A stretch of DNA of 64,000 bases from Tubulanus polymorphus (GCF_964204645.1 NC_134026.1:10936450-11000449), one strand, 5' to 3'. Numbered from the stretch's first letter, positions 19,923 through 29,540 are shown. Numbers and translations: made by a program. The notes: a model not told the origin generated them from the sequence alone.

Positions 19923-20713
19923 TTATATAGTGAAAAAATTACTCTTACATTACTCATGCATTTACATCTTATAACTAATTCATATATCACAGGAAAGTTA
20001 TTCAAATCAATTAAATATCCATTATGATTTCTTATTTCTAATTTAAAATTATTAAATTTAGGAATGCATGGTTTGAAATCACATTCAGTTAAATTATAAT
20101 TTATTTGAGTTCCAAATTGTTTAACATTTTTCAGCGGTAAAATATTTAATATACTAGAATTACAAATTGTATATTTAGTTGCTTCGAATGTTTTTGTAGG
20201 CTCGATTAAATTGCAATAAATATAAAAGTGTGTAAAAGGTATTATATTTGAATTACCATCTACGTTTCCTGTAACAGTATCTGGTGCAATTCCTAACAGT
20301 TTAGCTAATGGTTTTTTTACCATAAATGCATGTTGACTTTCATCATATACCTTTATTTTAATTTTATTTGTGCTATCACTTTTTATAAATCTAATTAAAG
20401 ATTTATCTTCTCTTCTAATTTTCAACGGTGCTCTTCGATTAATTTCTTGAGCTAATGTTTCTAAATTATATAATCCTGGTTTTAGAATTATATGAAACCA
20501 TTTATTTACATTTCCATTATGAATTAAAAAAGTATTATCTTCAATAGTTTTATCCGTTATATTATAAAAAGAATTACATAAACTTATATTAACTAATTTT
20601 AAATCTACACAATTTTTATATTCTCTATCTAATTGTACTAGTAAATTATGAGATTTATAATTTGTAAGTTTTCTAGAATCAACAAATATTCTGTATTCCT
20701 TTAATTCTACCAT
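19919..20713 (-). CDS. Minor capsid (penton-like) protein candidate
   Basis: A 264-aa beta-rich protein. MVELKEYRIFVDSRKL is followed by VDLKLVNISLCNSFYNI, then PGLYNLETLAQEINRRA, LAKLLGI, and FTHFYIYCNLIEPTKT. The order NSFYNI - PGxY - LGI - hxIYCNLI resembles the penton (single jelly-roll vertex) proteins of Polintons and related viruses. Such proteins close the five-fold vertices of the capsid. The gene diverges from the VLTF3-like gene across 68 bp that hold both promoters. The frame is intact. Recognition is from pattern memory; a structure prediction would settle it. Confidence 0.65.
   Translation of the reverse strand: MVELKEYRIFVDSRKLTNYKSHNLLVQLDREYKNCVDLKLVNISLCNSFYNITDKTIEDNTFLIHNGNVNKWFHIILKPGLYNLETLAQEINRRAPLKIRREDKSLIRFIKSDSTNKIKIKVYDESQHAFMVKKPLAKLLGIAPDTVTGNVDGNSNIIPFTHFYIYCNLIEPTKTFEATKYTICNSSILNILPLKNVKQFGTQINYNLTECDFKPCIPKFNNFKLEIRNHNGYLIDLNNFPVIYELVIRCKCMSNVRVIFSLYK
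19920..19943 (-). promoter_or_regulatory. Late-promoter-like module (119-aa gene), inside the penton gene end
   Basis: Minus strand: GTAATTTTTTCAC, TATATAAATG. It overlaps the last codons of the upstream capsid gene, so it is constrained in two ways. Confidence 0.55.
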
Positions 20714-20736
20714 TATTTATAACATAAAAAAATTAC
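20711..20736 (-). promoter_or_regulatory. Late-promoter-like module (penton gene)
   Basis: Minus strand: GTAATTTTTTTATG, TTATAAATAATGG. The ATG is three bases further on than usual. Confidence 0.55.
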
Positions 20737-20762
20737 CGCTCATCACTAAAAATTAATTTTAA

Positions 20763-20784
20763 TAAAATTTTTCCTTAATAAATG
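20763..20784 (+). promoter_or_regulatory. Promoter module of the VLTF3-like gene
   Basis: AAAATTTTTCCTTAATAAATGG: a shorter T-run than most. CCTTAATAAATG recalls the terminal-repeat version (CCTAATAAATG) used by the polymerase. Confidence 0.5.
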
Positions 20785-22098
20785 GATGAGAAGATAGCAT
20801 GCGAAATTTGTGGTGAACTTCTAAGAAAAAGCAATATGGCTCGACATATGAAAAAACATGATGAAAATTATAAACCCCCTAAAATAAACTGTCCAAAATG
20901 TAATAAATTATTCTCAAGAAATTATGTTAAAAAACATTCAGAGAAGTGTAGAATTAATGGCGCAACGGCTAATGTTGATAGTAATGAAAGTAATAGTAAT
21001 TCTGCTGAAGTTGAACCTGAAGTTATTTGGAAAAGACCTTTCTTATTCTATGATAAGGATAATATAAAAGATCATTTCTGTGAGCCTTGTCGAATAAAAT
21101 ATAGCCCTGAAAATATAGAAGATTGGGAGAATCATCAATTTCGTAAAGTACATATAGATAAAATTTCTAATAAATTTGAAACTGAATTTAATGAAAGAAA
21201 AAATAATTTATTAGAAAAAATAAAATATGAGAAAACGTTACCAGATAATGAAGAAACAGTTGAAAAGTTAGAAAAACAATATAATGAATTAACAAGAAAA
21301 ACATATTATTGTAAATATTGTAAATTGATTATTACAACAAGTAATTCAAATCTACATAATAGAACAATAAAACATAAAGAAAACGTAAGAAAATACCAAG
21401 AGCTTAATGAAGATCTACTACCAATAAATTATAAACAAAAATGCCCACAATGTATTTATGCGACCTTAAGGCAAGAAGGTACTGTGTTATTTTGTAATGA
21501 ATGTGGATGGCAAAAGAATTTATTGGGTGAAGAAAAAACTAGAGATTTTCTCATAGATCCAAAATTAAATTATCTAGATGAAATATTTAAAATATTTTCT
21601 ATGGAAGATCATACACCAGAATATATGCAATGGCTTGAAAAAATGAAAATAATAGAAAATAAAAATGGTGAAATAACTAAAAAAGATATTATAAAAACAA
21701 TTATTCCACCAACATTTAACACAAAACAAAAGAAAATGTATTTATATTTATTATTTAACGATTATTATGAAAAACCTAAATTAACAGAAGAAGATATGGA
21801 AAATATAAAGAAAATATTCAAACAAATATTAATGTATCATTTGGAAAATAGAATAACAGATTCAATAAATTATGAATTCTTTTTAAATAAGATTGTAAAT
21901 TATTTAAACCTAGATATTATAATTCCATTTGATGAATTAACAAACAAAAAGAAACAAAGAGAGCGAGATGAAATGTGGAACAAGATAGAACTTTATTTAA
22001 ATGAGAAAAATGGAATGGAAGAAGAACCTGAACAATTAAATGAAAATGAAGAAGCCAATAGTGATTTCGAGTATGATGATATTGATTTTATGTTTTAA
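20782..22098 (+). CDS. Zinc-finger protein with VLTF3-like late transcription factor domain (438 aa)
   Basis: The N-terminal half carries several C2H2-type fingers (CEICGELLRKSNMARHMKKH at 7-26; CPKC...H...C at 37-56; FCEPC at 99-103; YYCKYC...H...H at 176-198). A zinc ribbon follows (Cys221, Cys224, Cys238, Cys241: CPQC...FCNECGW), then a helical domain (about 262-407). Its end, YEFFLNKIVNYLNLD and RERDEMWNKIELYL, matches the pattern of the poxvirus late transcription factor 3 family (NYxxxLYKxLELLG...QDxIWKKIC). VLTF3 is required for transcription from viral late promoters in nucleocytoplasmic large DNA viruses. The acidic C-terminus (EEANSDFEYDDIDFMF) could be an activation-type tail. The gene is intact and convergent with the polymerase; their stop codons share TTAA. 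Fusion of C2H2 fingers to this domain is unusual. Confidence 0.7.
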   Translation: MDEKIACEICGELLRKSNMARHMKKHDENYKPPKINCPKCNKLFSRNYVKKHSEKCRINGATANVDSNESNSNSAEVEPEVIWKRPFLFYDKDNIKDHFCEPCRIKYSPENIEDWENHQFRKVHIDKISNKFETEFNERKNNLLEKIKYEKTLPDNEETVEKLEKQYNELTRKTYYCKYCKLIITTSNSNLHNRTIKHKENVRKYQELNEDLLPINYKQKCPQCIYATLRQEGTVLFCNECGWQKNLLGEEKTRDFLIDPKLNYLDEIFKIFSMEDHTPEYMQWLEKMKIIENKNGEITKKDIIKTIIPPTFNTKQKKMYLYLLFNDYYEKPKLTEEDMENIKKIFKQILMYHLENRITDSINYEFFLNKIVNYLNLDIIIPFDELTNKKKQRERDEMWNKIELYLNEKNGMEEEPEQLNENEEANSDFEYDDIDFMF

Positions 22099-25000
22099 TG
22101 ACCATAAGGTAATGTTTTTATACCATCATCTAAAATATGCCTTTTATCATCAAATGGATTTAAACTAGTTTTTTCAACTTCATTAATGTACATCTCGTGA
22201 TTTTCTGATCTTAAACAATTCATTTTATTTTTCATAACAATTGATTTATATAAACACTTTATATAATCTTGAAATTCTATATGTTTATCAACCACATGTT
22301 TTGTTATTCCTTTTAACTTTTTAGCTTCATGATCTTTTGTTCTATAACTATACATTTTACTTCTTATCCCAACGAATTCAATCATTTCATCACCCCCTAA
22401 TTCATCTTTAAACTTACCAGGAATCTTTTTATTATCATTGCTAAATAGTTCATGATCTTTGGGATAATTGCTAAATTCAAAATAATGTTTTAATGTTTTT
22501 AAGTCTTTTGTTATGTCATTTGTCTTGATTTTTAGTATGTACGCATCCGTATTGACTGCTATTAATGGAAATCCACAGTTAAATGTACCATCTTCAGTTG
22601 ATAAATCATAAACATAATCTGTTGGGTTATATATTTCAAATAAATCTTTAACTTCTTCTGTTAACTCATTTTCTACATGGCTTAAATTAAAACAATTTGG
22701 TTTAGATTTAATCAATCCAATATTCATATTAAAACCTAATGAATTGCATAATATATTCAATCCTGATATAGCAACTTTTCCTTTTTGAGCTAAAGATATT
22801 GTTTTGCGGTTTTTGAAACTTTTTGAACCATCTGCGGCATAGAATCCAATGAAGAACCATTTTCTTAAATTATTTTTTGCATTTAATACATAATCTGGCG
22901 CTATTTTTTCTTTAGTTGAAGTATTACTTTTCACTATTGCATGAATATAGAATTCATTATATTATATTTTATAGCAAAATCTTTAGGATTATTTACAAGT
23001 ATTCTATAAACTGCTGTTGATTTCATAACATCCATGATTCTAAATGTTTTATGTGAATAAACTTCTTCGCAAAATTTCTTTATTCTTTCTAATGATTTTA
23101 AGTCTTGATTGCATAAATACCAACAATATTTATTACCCCAAACATATTTATACACACCTGCTGAACCATCTCCCATGAAAAATCCTTTGATAAAATATTC
23201 TTTTTCTTCTAATGTTTCGGGTTCTATATTATAAATATTATCAATAATTTCATCAAATGACATATGATTCATTCTTTGGAAAAATCTTTTATGCAATAAT
23301 TCATCTCCAATTTTTATATCAGTTGGTTTTATTTCATCACCAATTCGTTTAATTAAACTATGATCTTCTGTAACATCTACAAATCCTAATTTAGTTCTAA
23401 CTATAGATTTTCTTATTTGTTTTATGCCTAATAATATTCTTTAATTTTTTCCATCCATTTCTTGTCCAAACATCCATTAAACCATTTATTTGTATTAATT
23501 CTTTTTCTCCATATGAAATATAACATTCATTTTGTTTTGGAATTATTTCTGAAATTCTTCTTACCAATATTTTATTATTACATTTTAATAATATTGGGGT
23601 GTCAGCTGTTACAGAATCAAAATATAATATTTCAATATGCTTTTCCCCAAAAAGTGGTTGTAAAACATTTTAATAAAAATCATACATTAATAATTTTGAT
23701 ACTTCTAAAACAGTCGAACCAATAAATATAGGTTTATTAAATTTCATTGATGTTCTTTTTAATTTAACTGCTGTTAAATAATCTTCAAATCTTTTATTTC
23801 CTAAATGTCTAGGACTTGATTGTAAATGTCTTAATCTTTCAGAATTATTTACTAATTCAATATCATTTCTATTTCTAATATTTTCACATGTTTTACCATA
23901 AAAACTATTATTCATTAATTTGAAGAAATCTTTTTCAAAATCTGTTTTTGATATTGTTCTCTGTTGAGTATTGAAATCTATATATTTTTCTAACCACTTC
24001 GATTGATTAAATTCAATATATCTATGTACTTTCTTTAATTTCATTCCTTGTTTTAGATAAAATTTTAACATTCTATAATGAACAATATAATTGTATTTAT
24101 TATTTTGAGTAAGTATTAATTTTTCTGTAAAAACATGATCTTTCGGTTTTATTTTCTTCTGGTATTCACTTAAATAACTATCATCTACAGTTAAATGTTC
24201 TGGGCAATAAGGTAAGTTTCTTGTTTTAAACTTTATATTTTCAGGATATTCTAAATCAACTACAAAGAAATAACCAATTGGTGCTTCATCTTTTAAACTC
24301 GCAATTGCGCTTTCCCAATCAGTTTTATCACCATTTTCAACTTCTGTTAATATAAAATTTTTATATGGTTGAGGTTGCATCATTGCCCAACCATATAAAT
24401 TATTGGCGTCAATATATAATAATTTATATTCATCATTTGCTTTAAAATACCTATCTCCCATAACACCACTAATTCCACCTCTAATTGATTTTTCAAATAA
24501 TAAAACCATATCTGGTTCTTTTAATAAATCTAATTCTACATTTGTATATTTTAAACCACATTGCCAGGTTAAACCAGGACTTGAATAATAATAACAAGGA
24601 TCAACATTAAAATGATTCAAATTAACTTCTCTAAATTTTTCAAATATGTCAGCTAATATCATAACATCTGATTTTAAATATAAATCAACTAATTCGCCAT
24701 GATTTTTCATCTTAAAATGGTTCCAAATATTTAATGTTCTATTAAAAACTTCGTCTTTCACATACTCCTCTTTTAATTGATCATAAAATTGATCTTTTAA
24801 TAATTCTGTTACATTAAAATCATTGTGTGTTTTATAAAATGAATAAGGAATTGCGCCTTTATATCTCAATAATTTAAAATCTTGTTCATTTGGATAATAA
24901 TATTGAGTTATAACAAAATCATTATCAACTAAACTTTTTGATAAATTATCTAATGAACTTGCTAGAAATCTATAAGAATCTAAAAATCTAATGCAACCAA

Positions 25001-27172
25001 ATTGAAATGAAATATAATTTTCAGATGTTTTAGCTAATAGTTTAAAATCATATTTTCTTACATTTGCTTCATTCATTATATTCTTCTATTGCATTATATT
25101 CTTCTATTTCTTGATTAATTGCGCCCAATTTTCCCGATAATTGTTTTATAAATAGATGGGTATCATAGCCTGATAAATTATGAAATAATATTGGTACGAA
25201 ATTAACTTTCTTAGCTTGTAAATTGCAATCTTCATGAGCAGCTCCACGATATTTTGAATTCAAATGATCATGATCTCTAACTTTTTTATCAAATGAATAA
25301 AAACGTTTTTCACAATAACAACAATGAGTTGCATAATTAAAATCAATTTTATCTTCTTTTGTCATAACTATTCTTTTATTTTTGTTTAATAATTTTGCAA
25401 AATCACTTTCTAATTCAATCATTTTATAACAAAAATCATTAACTACATTTTCACCTCTAAAAGAAATATATTGACTTTCATATAATTCAGGATAATTTGA
25501 TTTTATATAAATTCCATAAGCAGCAGCTCTTTGATGAACTTTTTTAATTGTATTTATAATTGGCGGGTCTTGTATTGTGTCTTCATTTAATTCATTTCCT
25601 TTATCCATTGATTTTAATAATTGCTTTTTGTTATATATTTCTTTTCTATCTTGATCAGTTAATTCTTTATTCAACGATTCAAAATCCCCATAAATTACAA
25701 ATGGAACAATATTCTTAAATTTATGATTAGTAAATTTCAATTTATAATCTTTTTCTGTTGGCATTATTAATTAACAAAAATCTTTATTATCACATAATTC
25801 TTTATGTTTTAGTAACGCATTCTCAGTCATAAATTTAGATAAACATTTTCTACATAGATAAATTTTATTATGATGATCACTTTCTGTTCTAAAGAATAAA
25901 TCAATTTGTTTTAACCACATATAATGTTCATTTTCATCTTTTTTTGTAATATAACAAATCTATAGCATTTTCATCATCATAATATTCTGTTAAATATAAA
26001 GCTTCCAATGTATAATCTTTAATATTTTCACCTTTTGTCTTTGGTAATTGCATTAATTCGAATACATTTATTTTTAAATTATTAACTTTTTCTATTTTAG
26101 GAATCATTTTTATAGTTACTGGATATTGATCAATTTTATATAATGTTTCATATTTCCGATAATCTGTTATTCTACAAACATTTTCCTGTGTTGGATGTAA
26201 GCAACTAATAATTGACCATAGAAAACATTTATTATCTTCATTTTGAATATTTATTACTGCTTTTGTTGTAAATGGTAATTTAATATAAGATGATGCTTTA
26301 ATATCCTTTTCTGTTGTAAAGTTTGAATCATTTTTAAACATTTTATTACTTTTTGATGTTTTATTTCTTTTTGTATTATAAACGTTTAAATCTAAATATA
26401 TAATTTCATTCAATGTTAAGCCAGAACCCTCAAAATATCTTTCTTCAATATGACGTTTAAATTCATTTAATATTTTTTCTAACTTCTCTTTTATTTGCGT
26501 TTTTGAAATTATTTCTTCAGAGAGTGTTTGAATATTATAATTCATTTTTTCTTCTGACTTTATAAAACTTACTTTCCCAGAGATACTAATTTTTGGATAT
26601 TCAACATCTGTTATCAAATCTAGTATTTTTTCTATTATTTCATTAAATTTACTATAATCTTCCATTGTTTTTCCTTTAAAGAATCTAAATATAATAGCTG
26701 CAGGACCAATTTTACTATGTAATGTTTCTAAAATTTCAATTGTATCTTTTATTTCTAGTGAATCAATATAATTTCTAACATTTTCCATGTAAGGTTTATT
26801 TGAAATGGATTTAGTTTTTGAAGTTGGTTTTTTTACTTTTTGAGGTTTATCATCAAAATAATCTTTTCCTAAAACATTATTACTCAAATTTTGGTGGTGT
26901 TTTTGTGATTCGAGATGTCTATTATAATTCCTTTTTACTATAAATTCATTACAAACTTCACATTTTATTTCATCCACATTCATATTTTCTAATCGTTCTT
27001 TTCTTTCATTGGAATTTTCTGGGGTTTCAAAATCTATTACATTTTTTATATGATTTGCAGTTTTTTCATGTCGTGTTTTATTAGATGTATCGACGTATTT
27101 TTTACAATATTGGCAATAATATTGATTTTTATTAACATTATTGTTTTCTGGCTGGTGTTCATTCTCTCCCAT
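22095..27172 (-). pseudogene. Protein-primed family B DNA polymerase with intein, multiply broken
   Basis: The start at 27170-27172 lies in the right terminal repeat behind its promoter. Order: two C2H2 fingers (YYCQYC...H, IKCEVC...H); a conserved N-terminal domain (AVINIQNEDNKCFLWSI); exonuclease motifs VIYGDFESL and FHNLSGYDTHLF; polymerase motif A LLYIDANNLYGWAM and motif B KLMNNSFYGKT; an intein in motif C; then the C-terminal part (GDEMIEFVGIRSKMYSY, MNCLRSENHEMY, DDKRHILDDGIKTLPYGH). Lesions: frameshifts near 25945 (A7 run), near 25780, near 25075 (TGAA duplication) and near 22930, a TAA at 23670-23672, and a two-base loss in the intein near 23405. This enzyme replicates Polinton DNA from a protein primer. 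With these breaks the copy is not functional. Confidence 0.93.
22551..23615 (-). other. Intein with LAGLIDADG-type homing endonuclease in polymerase motif C
   Basis: The intein begins with Ser1 (codon 23613-23615) in SVTADTPILL, the usual block A. Block B appears as GFVDVTEDHSLI (about 23345-23380, conserved T-x-x-H). Two dodecapeptide endonuclease motifs follow: FIKGFFMGDGS (about 23162-23194) and FFIGFYAADGS (22824-22856). Block F is VYDLSTEDGTFNCG and block G ends PLIAVN with Asn at 22551-22553, followed by Thr as +1 residue. The flanking extein residues are the two halves of polymerase motif C (Asp before, Thr-Asp after), so the intein sits exactly in the catalytic site. Two frame breaks (near 23405 and 22930) disable this copy. 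Polymerase inteins at this site are known in archaea and giant viruses. Confidence 0.88.
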
Positions 27173-27257
27173 TTATTAGGAAAAAAAATTACTTGTGGTG
27201 ATGAGTGGTGTCTCGTCCTCTCGTCCTCTGATCTGAACCCCTGATATTCCAATTACT
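27165..27257 (-). repeat. Right terminal inverted repeat of the Polinton (93 bp)
   Basis: Mirror copy of 9904-9996. Its inner end contains the start codon of the DNA polymerase gene (27170-27172). No mismatch between the two repeats was seen, which argues for a fairly recent insertion or continued homogenisation. Confidence 0.95.
27170..27192 (-). promoter_or_regulatory. Promoter module of the polymerase gene, in the right terminal repeat
   Basis: Minus strand: GTAATTTTTTTTCCTAATAAATGGG, identical to the left end. Confidence 0.6.
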
Positions 27258-27263
27258 TATCAT
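27258..27263. other. Right 6-bp target-site duplication of the Polinton
   Basis: TATCAT, the same as 9898-9903. Confidence 0.95.
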
Positions 27264-27845
27264 CACAGCACTGATATAGTGTTTTATCAATCTTGTTACG
27301 TGGCTACATTCAATTTATTTAATAAATCTTTTTGTCCTTTACTCGAGTTTTCCAGTGGTTACAACTTGGTTCACTTATTTGCATCATCTAACCACCAATG
27401 ATAAGTCTTTAAGCTGACTCCTGAAATGGAATAATCTTGACTAAACCTTGATTGGTTACTAAGTTCTATTCACACATCGATGACTGAATTACTAGTTTGC
27501 CAATCTATGTAACTATTCCTAATAAGACTGCTTCTTCGAACCTCGGGACTCTAAAGTCCTCTTGTTTTTTTACAATTTTCCTTTTGATATGCTAACCGGC
27601 ATGATCAGTTGATACAATTGCTGCCCGGGTACTGTTTAGTAAAAGCACCGTACCTAATTAGTATTCAACTCACTGACTTTAAGTTATGAACTGAACCTGA
27701 GTAACCACAGTCGTCTGAGTACTATAAACTGGAAGTATTTCCCACACATGGCTTCTAAAATCATCATTATGATATTTTTAGAAATGTCTTGAGTCAGGTT
27801 TTTTCTTGACTCCTATAAAGTGACACTCATTCTGCTTTCGAAAAA
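27264..27845. other. Unassigned non-coding stretch
   Basis: Host-like base composition resumes right after the Polinton. No gene or repeat structure was recognised. Confidence 0.4.
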
Positions 27846-28650
27846 CCCTTGTCTTGAAGACAATTTCCAAAACTACCTACCGCCGTGTCCAATCATCATT
27901 TTCTATCGTATGCCGTTTCTATCCTATCAAACGTGTAGTTTCTACGTGGCTAAACGATCACCTTGACACGAATGGCCTTTGCAAATTGAACCAAATCTGC
28001 TTATTAGTCAGGCTATTGCACAGCGTCAACTGTAGTACATGTCCGAAACGATATTTTGATGGCAATCGACCAGGGCGCATAGTGTAGCAGGAGTGGTTAT
28101 GTTGGAGTTGACTGCCACTTTGTGCTATTGACCATAACACTTGCTTGCTCGTTTAAAACATCGCATCGGTACATCAGGTACTTAATTGTTAATACGAAAT
28201 GAAAAGATCCTATTTATCAATCGTAATCAAATGTTTGCACTGGCGAATCTACTTCTGACCCTGTAGGGTTCATACCTAGAACCCCTATTGTACAACACCC
28301 TATTGGGATATAAGCAGACAGTTCAATATTGATTTTCATTTTTATGCTAATGATTTGCAGTTGTACCTAACATGATGAAGATTAAACCCAAGGTTGATGA
28401 AACTTCTGCGCAGAATACTCTCCAACTTTTAGTATGTTAATCTGAAGCACTGGATGGATTTCTTAAAGGTGAATGGAGAAGTAACCCGAGTTTTCAATAA
28501 TGGTAATCCATCACAGGTCACGAAGCGCTCATATTTTGATTTAGATCTATATGATTCCATTACCATGCCTGTTCATTCTATCAGAAACCTTAGTTGTTGT
28601 TTGTGGTGCCTATCAAATTCGCATGCAATTTTCGGGGAGGTCCCATTGTC
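27846..28650 (+). pseudogene. Heavily decayed LINE reverse transcriptase fragment (L2/CR1-like)
   Basis: Patches on shifting plus-strand frames read as a reverse transcriptase: VVSTWLNDHLDTNGLCKLNQ (about 27925-28005), HSVNCST...ILMAIDQGR (about 28020-28080), AIDHN (near 28130), a catalytic-box remnant FYANDLQLY (about 28335-28362), and HWMDFLKVNGEVTRVF / NPSQVTKRSYFDLDLYDS (28450-28560). The order is right and spacing near normal, but stops and indels are frequent. An old, dead copy. Confidence 0.7.
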
Positions 28651-28689
28651 TTTCACGCTCTAGCAGTAATAAATCTTAGCAGTAATAAA

Positions 28690-29540
28690 GGACGATTCCC
28701 TCTTTTAATTACCATTAAGAGCAGAATGCTTAATTTCTGGAGAAACCTGTTGAATACTAACAAATTATCACCGTATGTGTATAAAACCCTGTACCGTCAC
28801 TCTTTAACTGACAGAAACACTAGTAAATGGCTTCATAAGAAATGTTCTAGAAACGAATGGGTTGGGCGAAATATGGTATACACAGAATACCCCAAACTTA
28901 AATATTTTTGCTTCCACCGTAAGGCAACGCTTAACAGATCAGTTTATCCAACTTTGGCACGAATCCCTAAACAACTCTAACACAGCTATATATTATAAAC
29001 ATTTCAAAAGTGAATGGGGCTTTGGAGAATACCTCACCACATTACCATCGGACCTAAGAATAATTTTCTACCGCTTTCGTTGCTCAAACTACAAATTACC
29101 CATAGAAACCGGAAGATACAATCGAACCCCCGGGGAGGAAAGAATTTGTAGTCTCTGTGACACTGAAGAAGATTTTGGGGACGAATTTCATCAGGTCATA
29201 AAATTCCCTTTTTTCCGAAACATCCGCACTAAATCGTTAAAACAATTTTTCAGAACTAGACCAAGCGTTTACAAATTTACTCAACTAATGAAAACTAAAG
29301 GGAAACTTAATCAACTCGCCAAATTTATCAAAACTGCTTCTAAATTTCTCTAGACCATTTTTGTTGTTGTATGTATTTTGATATTGTATCGGTATGTGCA
29401 TGTGCGTCTATGTATGTTAATTATCTGTTAATTGCGAACCGCATTAATTATTGTAATTGTTATAGATTTTGATGTTGTTTTTGTGCTCTAAGCAATTGTA
29501 TTTTTGTCGAGCAATAAATCATATTCTATTCTATTCAATG
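28690..29540 (+). pseudogene. 3' part of a second LINE (C-terminus and 3' tail)
   Basis: The frame 28594-28980 contains GRFPLLITIKSRMLNFWRNLL, and the frame 28862-29353 contains FIQLWHESLNNSNTAIYYKHFKSEW and the C-terminal Cys/His region IETGRYNRTPGEERICSLC...DEFHQV. These are typical segments after the reverse transcriptase in a common invertebrate LINE family, the same family as the LINE at 34080-38428. One frameshift joins them near 28900. The element ends at a TATTC-type repeat (about 29518-29536). Confidence 0.75.

Larger units (their letters stand above)
9904..27257. mobile_element. Polinton/Maverick element, structurally complete
   Basis: The element is 17,354 bp long. Its ends start AGTAATTGG and form identical 93-bp terminal inverted repeats, with TATCAT duplicated outside both. 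It encodes the hallmark Polinton set: protein-primed PolB, retrovirus-like integrase with chromodomain, packaging ATPase, and major and minor capsid candidates, plus small membrane proteins seen repeatedly in cnidarian and other invertebrate Polintons. All genes are on the minus strand except the leftmost gene and the VLTF3-like gene. Base composition is far more AT-rich than the surroundings. Polymerase, integrase and two small genes are broken; the others are open. The usual adenain-like protease was not found. Confidence 0.97.
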
